From the NCBI RefSeq assembly GCF_003675325.1, contig NZ_CP033073.1, forward strand, positions 4,650,001 to 4,714,000: a stretch of 64,000 nucleotides of DNA, written 5' to 3'. Below the pieces are notes generated by a model. It ran no database searches, had not been told where the DNA came from, and worked only from the letters and a program-made list of their open reading frames with translations. Shown piece by piece: positions 35,985 through 43,866 of the stretch (within the stretch, counting starts at the first letter, position 1; every line of letters begins with the position of its first letter). This DNA is from Streptomyces dangxiongensis. GTDB taxonomy: Bacteria > Actinomycetota > Actinomycetes > Streptomycetales > Streptomycetaceae. The position numbers were made by a program, and so were the translations under genes.

Positions 35985-36243
35985 CACGGCTCCAGTGGGA
36001 CGGGAGGGATCGGGCAGGGCCGGTTGGGAAGTTACCCGTCCGTATGGCCCAGGTCACCGGTGTTGCGGTGTGACACTGACCGCAATTGTCTAAGCGCTTG
36101 CTTGGCCAGGTGGGCGCCGCCGACGCCACCGGGACGCGACGGCGGGCACCTCCCGCCCCGGCCGCGCCCGCCGCGACGGGCCGACGCCCGCCCGCCGTGA
36201 CGGGCGGGCCGGCGCCTGCCGGACCGGGGCCGGCGCGCGCCGG

Positions 36244-37263
36244 TCAGGCCGAGGGGCGGGCCGGCTCCGCTTCGGGTACACGGCGCCGACGCCTCCGCTT
36301 GAGCAGCGCCCACGGGCCCCGGGGCCCCGCCGGCATCGCCGCCGTGACCTCCGTACCGGCCTCCGACGCCGCCTCGGCCGCCGCCCGCGCCACCGGCAGG
36401 AACCCCTCGCGCCGCGACGCGTCCGGCCGTTCCTCGTCCGCCGGCCACAGGCCCAGCGCCGCGCACACCGTCGGCAGTATCGCCATCGCCGCCGTCGCGT
36501 ACCCCTCCGCCGAGGGGTGGTAGTTGTCCGGGCCGAACAGCTCCCGCGGGTTCGCCTCGAACTCGGGGCCCAGCAGGTCGCCGAGCGACACCGTGCGTCC
36601 GCCCTGCTCCACCGCCCCGATCGTCTGCGCCGCCGCGAGCTGCCGGGACGCCCGCCGGGCCAGCCAGCGCAGCGGCTGCTGCACGGGCTCGATCGTGCCG
36701 AGATCGGGGCAGGTGCCGACCACCACCTCGGCGCCGGCCGTGCGCAGTCGTCGTACCGCCGCCGACAGGTGCCGTACCGAGCGGGTCGGCGGCATCCGGT
36801 GGGTCACGTCGTTCGCCCCGATCATGATCACGCAGACGTCCGGGACCGGGAACGCGGACGAGAGCACCAGCGTCACCTGGCGGTCGAGGTCGTCGGACCG
36901 GGCCCCGGGCAGCGCCACGTTCCGCAGCTCCACCGGGCGCTCCGCCACCGCCGCCAGGCCCGATGCCAGCAGCGCCCCCGGTGTCTGGCCCGCCCGGTGC
37001 ACGCCCTGCCCCGCGGCCGTGGAGTCGCCGAGCATGGTCAGGTGGAGGGGAGGTTCGCCGGGGATGTCGTACCCGTGGCCGTACACCCCCTCGGCCGTCG
37101 GCACCCGGCCGCTGCTGCCGTTGCCCACATGGCGCCGGGCCAGCCGCAGCTCCGTCAGTACCAGGCCGACGGCCGCCGCGCCGACCAGCCCGACCCCGCC
37201 CCCGCCGTACGCCGCTCCGGCCGCGATGCGCCGGGCCACTCGCGCCCTGGACATGCTCGTCAT
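36244..37263 (-). CDS. SGNH/GDSL-type hydrolase, membrane-anchored or secreted
   Basis: 339 aa from ATG 37263 (GAGGAGG upstream). An N-terminal hydrophobic segment (about 20-40) serves as signal or anchor. Block I MLGDSTAAGQG carries the Ser nucleophile, block III MIGANDVTHRM the oxyanion Asn, and block V DNYHPSAEGY the catalytic Asp/His. After the hydrolase (about 60-270) comes a basic tail (LLKRRRRRRVPEAE). It is probably an esterase or lipase acting outside the cytoplasmic membrane; the substrate is unknown. It is divergent from the cystathionine beta-synthase gene. Confidence 0.9.
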   Translation of the reverse strand: MTSMSRARVARRIAAGAAYGGGGVGLVGAAAVGLVLTELRLARRHVGNGSSGRVPTAEGVYGHGYDIPGEPPLHLTMLGDSTAAGQGVHRAGQTPGALLASGLAAVAERPVELRNVALPGARSDDLDRQVTLVLSSAFPVPDVCVIMIGANDVTHRMPPTRSVRHLSAAVRRLRTAGAEVVVGTCPDLGTIEPVQQPLRWLARRASRQLAAAQTIGAVEQGGRTVSLGDLLGPEFEANPRELFGPDNYHPSAEGYATAAMAILPTVCAALGLWPADEERPDASRREGFLPVARAAAEAASEAGTEVTAAMPAGPRGPWALLKRRRRRRVPEAEPARPSA

Positions 37264-37424
37264 GCGTCGCCGCCACCTCCTCGTAGCCGTACACCCACTC
37301 CTTGCCCCGTACAGACGGTCCGCCAATCTCGACGGGGAGTGAACGACCGCCCCGGTTCGCCCCGGGGCCTTAGGCTGGCGGCACCACTTACGACCACATT
37401 TTGCGCAAGCAACCGGAGACAACG

Positions 37425-38816
37425 GTGCGATTCCACGACTCGATGATCAGCCTCGTCGGCAACACCCCGCTGCTGAGGCTCAACAGCGTCACCAAGGGCA
37501 TCCAGGCGACCGTCCTGGCCAAGGTGGAGTACTTCAACCCGGGCGGCTCCGTGAAGGACCGCATCGCCCTGCGCATGATCGAGGCCGCCGAGCAGAGCGG
37601 GGAGCTGAAGCCGGGTGGCACGATCGTCGAGCCGACCAGTGGGAACACCGGCGTCGGGCTGGCCATCGTCGCGCAGCAGAAGGGGTACAAGTGCATCTTC
37701 GTGTGCCCCGACAAGGTGAGCACCGACAAGATCAACGTGCTGCGGGCGTACGGCGCCGAGGTCGTGGTGTGCCCGACCGCCGTGGCTCCGGAGCACCCGG
37801 ACTCGTACTACAACGTCTCCGACCGGCTCGTCCGTGAGACGCCGGGCGCGTGGAAGCCCGACCAGTACTCCAACCCCAACAACCCGCTCTCGCACTATCA
37901 CTCGACCGGCCCCGAGCTGTGGGAGCAGACCGAGGGGAAGATCACCCACTTCGTCGCGGGCGTCGGCACCGGCGGCACCATCTCGGGCACCGGGCGGTAC
38001 CTGAAGGAGGCCAGCCAGGGCACGGTCAAGGTGATCGGCGCCGACCCCGAGGGCTCCGTGTACTCCGGCGGCTCCGGCCGGCCGTACCTGGTCGAGGGCG
38101 TCGGTGAGGACTTCTGGCCGACCGCCTACGACCGCACCGTCGCGGACGAGATCGTCGCCGTCTCCGACAAGGACTCCTTCCAGATGACCCGCCGGCTGGC
38201 CAAGGAGGAGGGCCTGCTGGTGGGCGGCTCCTGCGGCATGGCCGTCGTCGCCGCGCTGGAGGTCGCCGAGCGGCTCGGTCCGGACGACGTCGTGGTCGTC
38301 CTGCTGCCGGACAGCGGCCGCGGCTACCTCAGCAAGATCTTCAACGACGAGTGGATGGCCGACTACGGCTTCCTGGAGGACGAGGGCCCGAGCGCCCGCG
38401 TCGCCGACGTCCTCAGCGACAAGGCGGGCGGCACCATCCCGTCCCTGGTGCACATGCACCCGGAGGAGACCGTCGGCCAGGCCATCGAGGTGCTGCGCGA
38501 GTACGGCGTCTCGCAGATGCCGGTCGTCAAGCCGGGCGCCGGGCACCCCGACGTCATGGCCGCCGAGGTCGTCGGCTCGGTCGTGGAACGGGAGCTGCTG
38601 GACGCCCTGTTCAGCCAGCGCGCGTCCCTGGAGGACCCGCTGGAGAAGCACATGTCGGCGCCGCTGCCCCAGGTCGGCTCGGGTGAGCCGGTCGGCGACC
38701 TGATGTCGGTGCTCGGCGCGGCCGACGCGGCGATCGTCCTCGTCGAGGGCAAGCCGACCGGTGTGGTCAGCCGGCAGGACCTGCTGGCCTTCCTGGCCAA
38801 GGGCGGCGGCAAGTAG
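37425..38816 (+). CDS. cbs: cystathionine beta-synthase
   Basis: 463 aa from GTG 37425 (GGAG 8 bases upstream). The PLP-dependent fold-type II domain spans about 1-320: PLP Lys44 in FNPGGSVKDRIAL, phosphate-loop-region SGNTGVGLAI, and GVGTGGTISGTGRY. The C-terminal Bateman module has two CBS motifs (about 340-460: HMHPEETVGQAIEVLREYG and LMSVLGAADAAIVLVEG ... GVVSRQDLLAFL). This full-length form makes cystathionine from serine and homocysteine (reverse transsulfuration) and can be regulated by ligands of the CBS pair. It lacks the N-terminal heme domain of animal enzymes. Confidence 0.94.
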   Translation: MRFHDSMISLVGNTPLLRLNSVTKGIQATVLAKVEYFNPGGSVKDRIALRMIEAAEQSGELKPGGTIVEPTSGNTGVGLAIVAQQKGYKCIFVCPDKVSTDKINVLRAYGAEVVVCPTAVAPEHPDSYYNVSDRLVRETPGAWKPDQYSNPNNPLSHYHSTGPELWEQTEGKITHFVAGVGTGGTISGTGRYLKEASQGTVKVIGADPEGSVYSGGSGRPYLVEGVGEDFWPTAYDRTVADEIVAVSDKDSFQMTRRLAKEEGLLVGGSCGMAVVAALEVAERLGPDDVVVVLLPDSGRGYLSKIFNDEWMADYGFLEDEGPSARVADVLSDKAGGTIPSLVHMHPEETVGQAIEVLREYGVSQMPVVKPGAGHPDVMAAEVVGSVVERELLDALFSQRASLEDPLEKHMSAPLPQVGSGEPVGDLMSVLGAADAAIVLVEGKPTGVVSRQDLLAFLAKGGGK

Positions 38817-39253
38817 CGGACCCGGTGCCCGGCCCGGGGACGCCGCGAGCACCGGGGGACGGGGTTCGCGGAAGTGGTACGCGCGTGTCACGTGCGCGCA
38901 GCACCCGCTTAACACGGGCCCGGCACAGTGGTGGGTGTCGGCAGGGCGGTGGGAGCGCCTCCCGGGCCAAGCGCCCGGGGAGAGGCTCCCCGGCCAGGCC
39001 GGCGCCGAACGGCGCCATGGACCTCCGGAGCGGCTCCCGGACCTCCCTGGACGCCACGGACGCGGGGGCCCGGCCTGACCCGGCCCGCGTCCCTCGCGGG
39101 GACCGCCGTCGTCCCGCCCCCCGGAAACGGGGGTGCGGCGGTCCCCGCGAAAGTCTTCCACGCGCTCGCCCCGCTGCCGGGCACCGCGAGAGTCTCCCGG
39201 CCGTCCCCGGCCCCCGCCCGGCCGGCGGGTCACCGGTGCCGGGCCGGGTCCGG
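38817..39253. other. 437-bp gap with palindromic sequence, no gene seen
   Basis: It contains several GC-rich inverted repeats, including CCTCCCGGGC/GCCCGGGGAG near 38966-38984 and the strong hairpin annotated at 39095-39149. ORFs here are short and show no recognisable protein. Confidence 0.5.
39095..39149. terminator. long GC hairpin downstream of cbs
   Basis: Perfect 14-bp stem, 39095-39108 with 39136-39149, loop of 27 bases containing a CCCCCC/GGGGG inner pair. Between convergent genes; may serve both. Confidence 0.6.
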
Positions 39254-39676
39254 TCAGTCGTCGCCGGTGGACCGGTCGTGGCGGGGGAGGAGCCCGGGGT
39301 TCAGCCGGACCGCCTGGACCGCGTTGACGCCGACGATGCCGAGCCAGGTGACGACCGTCCCGGACAGCCCGGCGAAGGTGGCGGCGATCGCGGACAGCGG
39401 AATGGCCAGGACCAGCGTGATCAGAGCGAAGCCGTGGCGCTCGGCCCAGGAGTCGGCCGGTTTCGGCCGTCGGGTGCCGCGTGCCGCCGCCATGTCCTGC
39501 TCGGCCAGCCGGCGCCGCACCCGGCGGTCCACCGCGTCGTCGATCCGCTGTCCGACCTTCTCCAGGAACGAGTCGACCAGTACGGAGTCGTAGTCGTCGC
39601 CCAACTCCCTGCGGGCCCGCACGGTGGCGTCGAGGTCCTTCCCGAGGTCGGTGCCTCGCGGGTCGAAAGTGTTCAT
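39254..39676 (-). CDS. DUF1707-like/2-TM hypothetical membrane protein
   Basis: 140 aa, ATG at 39676 (MNTFDPRGTDLGKDLDATV). A charged helical cytosolic part (about 1-75, with VGQRIDDAVDRRVRRRLAEQD) precedes two membrane helices (about 84-103 and 107-127). The D-R-R-V-R-R-RL-E pattern is common in small actinobacterial membrane proteins that regulate envelope stress; DUF1707 is only a possible relative. Function unknown. Confidence 0.65.
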   Translation of the reverse strand: MNTFDPRGTDLGKDLDATVRARRELGDDYDSVLVDSFLEKVGQRIDDAVDRRVRRRLAEQDMAAARGTRRPKPADSWAERHGFALITLVLAIPLSAIAATFAGLSGTVVTWLGIVGVNAVQAVRLNPGLLPRHDRSTGDD

Positions 39677-39743
39677 GCGGGTCAGCCTAGGGAGCGGCGG
39701 CCCGTGCCGCACTGGGGCCAGCCCCCGGTCCGGACCTCCGGGA

Positions 39744-39759
39744 TGTATAACGGTATACA
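39744..39759. promoter_or_regulatory. palindrome TGTATA-N4-TATACA before rpiR-type gene
   Basis: Perfect 6-bp arms, 95 bases ahead of the regulator start. It may be an autoregulatory operator or part of an AT-rich promoter (TATAAC overlaps it). Confidence 0.4.
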
Positions 39760-39853
39760 GTGACACGCTCTCTGAATAAATGACTGGTGTGTGTCCACGC
39801 CCCGGCGCTGTACTCTCCCGGGGCGTCGAGGACTCGCAGAGGGGGAGTACGTC

Positions 39854-40696
39854 ATGAGTGCGACCGACAGCCCGGCCAACCGGTTGCAGGCCCTCTTCGA
39901 GGGGCACCGGCTCACGCCGACCCAGCGCCGCATCGCGCACAGCATGGTGCGCCGGGCCGCCGACGTGCCCTTCCTGTCCAGCGTGGAGCTGGCCGACCTG
40001 GCGGGGGTCAGCCAGCCGTCGGTGACCCGGTTCGCGGTCGCCCTCGGTTTCGACGGCTATCCGGCCCTGCGCAAGCACCTGCGTGAGGTCGTCCCGGCCG
40101 AACCGGTCGCCGGGGCGGGCACCTACAACGAGTACCAGCAGGCCGTCGAGGCCGAGATCGAGAACCTCAGGCACCTCGCCGAGCTGCTCGCCGACCCGCG
40201 CCCGGTGCAGAAGGCCGGCCGGATCCTCGCCGCCTCCCGCCCGCTGCCGGTGCTCGGACTGCGCGCCGCCGCCTCCCAGGCGTACGGCTTCGCCTACTTC
40301 GCCGCCAAGGTCCACCCCGACGTCCGGCTGCTCCACGAGGGCGGCACCATGATCCACGACCGCATCGACGCCGCCGTCCGCGCGGGCGCCACCGCCCTGC
40401 TGTGCTTCGCTCTGCCCCGGCATCCCCGCGAGGTCGTGGACACCCTCGCCTACGCCAGGGACGCGGGGCTGACCGTCGTCACGGTCGCCGACTCCGCGTT
40501 CGCGCCCGTCGCCAAACACTCCGACCTGCTGCTGCCCGCCGCCGTCGGCACCGGGCTGGCCTTCGACACCGCGTGCGCGCCGATGCTGCTCGGCCGGGTG
40601 CTGCTGGAGGCGGTCTGCGACGACCTGCCGGACGCCCAGGCCCGCCTGGAGGAGTTCGACGCGGGCGCGGCGGCACGCGGGCTGTTCGTGGAGTGA
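39854..40696 (+). CDS. MurR/RpiR family transcriptional regulator
   Basis: 280 aa, ATG after GGGGGAG. The N-terminal HTH_6 domain (about 5-80) has the recognition pattern LADLAGVSQPSVTRFAVALGFDGYPALRKHL. The C-terminal SIS sugar-phosphate-binding domain (about 125-260) includes LPVLGLRAAASQAYGFAYFAAKV and HSDLLLPAAVGTG. Such regulators respond to phosphosugars. The neighbours do not reveal the target. A palindrome lies in its promoter region. Confidence 0.92.
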   Translation: MSATDSPANRLQALFEGHRLTPTQRRIAHSMVRRAADVPFLSSVELADLAGVSQPSVTRFAVALGFDGYPALRKHLREVVPAEPVAGAGTYNEYQQAVEAEIENLRHLAELLADPRPVQKAGRILAASRPLPVLGLRAAASQAYGFAYFAAKVHPDVRLLHEGGTMIHDRIDAAVRAGATALLCFALPRHPREVVDTLAYARDAGLTVVTVADSAFAPVAKHSDLLLPAAVGTGLAFDTACAPMLLGRVLLEAVCDDLPDAQARLEEFDAGAAARGLFVE

Positions 40697-40793
40697 GGAT
40701 TCCGCACGGCCTCTCTCAGACTCGTCTCACGTTCTGCCGTTAGCTTGCCTGCGAAACACAGGCGCTCACTGCAACGTGACACGGGAGGCTGAC

Positions 40794-41378
40794 GTGGCGC
40801 GCGGAGGACAGGGACTGGCCCGGGTGGCCGTCGTCGTACGGGCGGGGGCCGCTCCGCTCTGGTGGACCGGGGCGGTCGCCGCGGGGATCGGCGCCGTACC
40901 GCAGGGACTGACCGGACGCCGGATCGGCGTCCTCGCCGGGGCGGCGCTCTTCCTGCTCGCCGCGGCCGGCGTGGCGCTCGCCCACCGGGGCCGGTACGCC
41001 GCCCTCGCCCGCGGCGCCGTCCGCGCCGGCAAGTACGACGTCCTGCAGGACCGGGCGGTGACCGTGCGCGACTGGCGCCGGGGACACCGCTGGTGGCTGC
41101 TGCTCGGCGGCGCCGCCGCCCTCGGGTCCGCCTTCGCGGTGCCCGCGGCCGGCGGCCTGCTGCTGGCCGGGATCGGCGCCGGGCTGCGGCTGAAGGCCGC
41201 GTGGCTCGGCCGGCTGGAGCGGGCCGGGCAGACGCTGCTGTGGGTGCGCGTCGACTGGCTCGGCCGGTACGGCGGACGCCCGGCCGGCAAGGCCGTCAGG
41301 GGCCTGCGGGGTACGGGCATCGCGGCCGGCGACGCGGCCCCGGGCGGGACCCGCCGCCGTACCGCGGCGCTCGTCTGA
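40794..41378 (+). CDS. hypothetical membrane protein
   Basis: 194 aa; GTG 40794 has GGGAGG 5 bases upstream, which decides against GTG 40776. Four hydrophobic segments (about 20-60 as two helices, about 95-130 as two more), with basic loops. The C-terminal part is Gly/Arg-rich (GRYGGRPAGKAVRGLRGTG). No family recognised. It ends 7 bases from the convergent roadblock gene. Confidence 0.65.
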   Translation: MARGGQGLARVAVVVRAGAAPLWWTGAVAAGIGAVPQGLTGRRIGVLAGAALFLLAAAGVALAHRGRYAALARGAVRAGKYDVLQDRAVTVRDWRRGHRWWLLLGGAAALGSAFAVPAAGGLLLAGIGAGLRLKAAWLGRLERAGQTLLWVRVDWLGRYGGRPAGKAVRGLRGTGIAAGDAAPGGTRRRTAALV

Positions 41379-41385
41379 GCCGCCG

Positions 41386-41760
41386 TCAGACCTCCAGTTC
41401 CTCCTCGATCCGCTTGAGCTGGTGCCGGGCCATCGCCAGGTTGGCCCGGCCCGAGTCGAGGACCAGGTAGAGGAACAGGCCGTTGCCGCCGCGGCTGTTG
41501 AGCAGGCGGATCAGGTGGTACTGGTCCGACAGGGTGATGAGGATGTCCTCGATGCCGCCCTTGAGGCCCAGCATCTCCATCGTGCGCATCTTGGCGCGGA
41601 TCACGTCGGTGTTGCCGGCGGCGGCCACGTTCAGGTCGAAGGTCTTGCTGCCGCCCATCGTGCCCAGCGCCATCCCGCTGGTGTAGTCGACGAGCGCGAC
41701 GCCGGTGGCGCCCTCGATGGAGGTCAGCGCCTCTTTCAGCGCGGTCTCGGTGTTGGCCAT
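41386..41760 (-). CDS. roadblock/LC7 domain protein (third of operon)
   Basis: 124 aa, ATG at 41760. Sequence ALTSIEGATGVALVDYTSGMALGTMGG, then DVIRAKMRTMEMLGLKGGIEDILITLSDQYHLIRLL, is a complete roadblock fold of the MglB/CvnB kind, which dimerises and acts on small GTPases or kinases. It is a close paralogue of the first gene of this operon (43116-43499). It is last in an operon of roadblock - DUF4388 - roadblock - roadblock genes with no GTPase gene. Confidence 0.88.
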   Translation of the reverse strand: MANTETALKEALTSIEGATGVALVDYTSGMALGTMGGSKTFDLNVAAAGNTDVIRAKMRTMEMLGLKGGIEDILITLSDQYHLIRLLNSRGGNGLFLYLVLDSGRANLAMARHQLKRIEEELEV

Positions 41761-41780
41761 GGTGAGTCCTCTCGGATCGT

Positions 41781-42287
41781 TCAACTGTCGGTCGCGGTGC
41801 GCGCTTCGGCGCTCGTGGTGCGGGGGGTCGGACGGACGCGGGCCGGGGGCGCGGGGCTGACGGCGCCCGGCGGTCTGCGGGCCGGGCGGGCGGTCCGGGC
41901 CGTGGCCTCGGCGGCGTCGAGCAGTTCCCCGACGCGCGCTCCGGCCCGGCGGCCCTCCAGGTGCAGCCGGCCGACGTTGACCCGGTCCTGGGCGAGCAGG
42001 GTCAGTACGGCGGTACGGCCGGCGGCGTAGGTGGCGACGTAGCCGCGCTCGCCGCGCACCAGCAGTTCGCGGAAGCCGCCGTGCCCGGTGGTGTCGGTGA
42101 CCCGTACGGCGACGCCGAGCGCGGCCGCGGTGAGCGCGGACAGGCCCTCCGGGTCGACCCCGGGGGTGTCGTGGGCGATGACGAGACCGTCGACACCGGC
42201 CGCCAGGGCGCCGGTGAGCTGGGGCACCCGGGTGCGCAGCCGGCGCAGCTCGTCCAGGACGGCGTGGAGATCCTCCTCGGACACCAT
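41781..42287 (-). CDS. divergent roadblock/LC7 protein
   Basis: 168 aa, ATG at 42287. The N-terminal 115 residues match a roadblock fold (VLDELRRLRTRVPQLTGALAAGVDGLVIAHDTPG ... LLAQDRVNVGRLHLEGRRAGARVGELLD); the remaining 50 are a Pro/Ala/Arg-rich tail that looks disordered. Fits the pattern of a roadblock partner that is tethered or regulated through its tail. It is encoded between the DUF4388-like gene and the small roadblock gene, with 20-31-base gaps. Confidence 0.8.
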   Translation of the reverse strand: MVSEEDLHAVLDELRRLRTRVPQLTGALAAGVDGLVIAHDTPGVDPEGLSALTAAALGVAVRVTDTTGHGGFRELLVRGERGYVATYAAGRTAVLTLLAQDRVNVGRLHLEGRRAGARVGELLDAAEATARTARPARRPPGAVSPAPPARVRPTPRTTSAEARTATDS

Positions 42288-42318
42288 CAGCTCTCTCCTC
42301 TCGGCGGGGCGGTGCCGT

Positions 42319-43119
42319 TCAAAGTGCCTCCAGCGCATCCCTGAGCCTCTTCAGCAGCGCGATGTCGGGGTCGGTGACCGGCGGTGGGGACGGCGGAGCG
42401 GGCCGCGCGCACCCGGCCGTCGCCGGGGCGACGTGGCCGGCCGCCGCGAGCCGGCGTACGTCGACGAGCGTGTGGAAGGCCTGCCGCCCCAGGTTCCGGG
42501 CGATCTCCACGGCCGAGCGGACGCCGTCCACGCGGTCCAGGACCGCCCGCTGCCGGGGTGTCAGCGGTGTGGACGCCGCCGGGTCCGCGCGGATCAGCGG
42601 GGTGCCGTCGACGGCCGGGTCCGGCCACAGCCGGTGCAGCAGCAGGCGGCGTCGCAGCGTCTCGCGTTCCAGCGCGACGACCGGGACCGAGGGCAGCGGG
42701 CCGGGTCGGAGCGTGCTGTCGTAGCGGAACCGGCCAGGGGTGCCGCTCGGCGCCAGCGCGAAGTAGCCGGCGTCGTACAGCGCGTCCAGGTGGCACAGCT
42801 CCAGCGCGCCCGCGGGCAGCAGTCCGGAGTCCAGCAGGAGTCCGGCGGCCTGCGGGGGGCCCGCGGTGCGGGCGGCGGCCCACTGCCAGGCGGCGGTCGC
42901 GAGGGTGCCGTGGGCGGTGAGGAGCACGTCGAGGCCGGGGGCGAGGGGGCTCTCGGCGTGCACCACCCGGCCCTCGGCGAGGTACAGGGTGCCGTACTCG
43001 CGGAGCAGGACGCCGGTGGCCCGCTCCTCGGCCAGCCGGGTCAGCATCGGCGACAGCGCGCGCGGTGCCGTCTTGTCCCGCACGGGCAGGAGGGGCGGAG
43101 GTGTCCGGACCATGGTCAT
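42319..43119 (-). CDS. DUF4388-like / PatA N-terminal-like protein
   Basis: 266 aa, ATG overlapping the upstream stop (ATGA). The middle has LSPMLTRLAEERATGVLLREYGTLYLAEGRVVHAESPLAPGLDVLL, the pattern of DUF4388 domains from gliding and chemotaxis-like systems. A winged-helix-like segment near the end (TPRQRAVLDRVDGVRSAVEIARNLGRQAFHTLVDVRRL) follows. DUF4388 is usually found with response regulators and Mgl-type systems; here it is coupled to roadblock proteins. It may act as an adaptor or DNA-binding output of the complex. Confidence 0.75.
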   Translation of the reverse strand: MTMVRTPPPLLPVRDKTAPRALSPMLTRLAEERATGVLLREYGTLYLAEGRVVHAESPLAPGLDVLLTAHGTLATAAWQWAAARTAGPPQAAGLLLDSGLLPAGALELCHLDALYDAGYFALAPSGTPGRFRYDSTLRPGPLPSVPVVALERETLRRRLLLHRLWPDPAVDGTPLIRADPAASTPLTPRQRAVLDRVDGVRSAVEIARNLGRQAFHTLVDVRRLAAAGHVAPATAGCARPAPPSPPPVTDPDIALLKRLRDALEAL

Positions 43120-43499
43120 CCCAGCACCAGCCGGGCGGCCATCTCGCCGAGCCGGATCCGGGCGAGCGCGAGGTTGCCCTCCTCGCGGCCCAGCCACAGG
43201 TGCAGGAACACGCTGCTGTCGAAGGACGTGTCCAGGAAGCGCAGCAGGTGGTAGCTGTCACCGTTGCTGATGATCACGTCCTCCACGGGGAGCAGGTCGT
43301 CCCCGCGCGCCGCGAAGGTGCCGTGTTCGGTGGCCATCCGGGCCAGTTCGGCCGCCTCGGCGGCGGTCGTCTCGTGGTCGCCGCCGGGGGCCTCCCCGAC
43401 GGTCCCGAGGGCCAGTCCGCTGGTCCAGTCCACCAGCGCGGCTCCCCGGGCACCCGGTAACCGCATCGCTTCCAGCAGGCACTCGTCGATTCCGGGCAC
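43116..43499 (-). CDS. roadblock/LC7 domain protein (first of operon)
   Basis: 127 aa, GTG at 43499 with GGAGGGGAG upstream. ECLLEAMRLPGARGAALVDWTSGLALGTVG, then ELARMATEHGTFAARGDDLLPVEDVIISNGDSYHLLRFLD, is a roadblock fold paralogous to the gene at 41386-41760. It is first in the operon and reads divergently from hutU across a 367-bp gap. Confidence 0.88.
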   Translation of the reverse strand: MPGIDECLLEAMRLPGARGAALVDWTSGLALGTVGEAPGGDHETTAAEAAELARMATEHGTFAARGDDLLPVEDVIISNGDSYHLLRFLDTSFDSSVFLHLWLGREEGNLALARIRLGEMAARLVLG

Positions 43500-43866
43500 C
43501 GTGGCTCCCCTCCCGCCTGTACTCCGGTTGAGTGACAGAGACACTACGCAACGTGTGTGCGGGAGGTGATGTGTTTGGCATTTTCCACTGGAACATGCTT
43601 CCTGCGTACTAATGTGGGTCAACTGACCTCTGTGACGCAGGAGTTGATCACCACCGGCGGGGGGTCCGTCAATGGCGCGTGGGCGCACAAGGGTGGTGAG
43701 AGCGGGCGTGCACGCCCCTCCGGACCTGCGCCGCCCCGGGGGCGCCCCCTTCCCGCAGGACCGGCCGTCCGTCCGGTGCGCGCGGACCCGGCCGCCCCCA
43801 TGTATTGACTAGCCCTATTCAGGCAGACAGGATGTGAATAGACGTAGGCACCGGAGGAGGCAGACG
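43500..43866. other. divergent control region between roadblock operon and hut operon
   Basis: No gene seen. It holds a strong promoter-like pair for hutU (see next entry), a TTGACC-like AT-richer stretch near 43600-43660 and GC-rich sequence in between. Confidence 0.6.
43805..43833 (+). promoter_or_regulatory. hut operon promoter
   Basis: TTGACT (43805-43810) and CAGGAT (43828-43833) with 17-base spacing form a close match to the housekeeping consensus, 34 bases before the hutU start codon and upstream of GGAGGAGG. Confidence 0.7.

Noticed and set aside
39780..39800. DasR-type site (ACTGGTGTGTGTCCAC) before the RpiR gene
   Set aside because: The right half does not match the consensus well enough.
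43116..43499. Full conservon (cvn) operon
   Set aside because: No histidine kinase, DUF742 or GTPase gene is adjacent.
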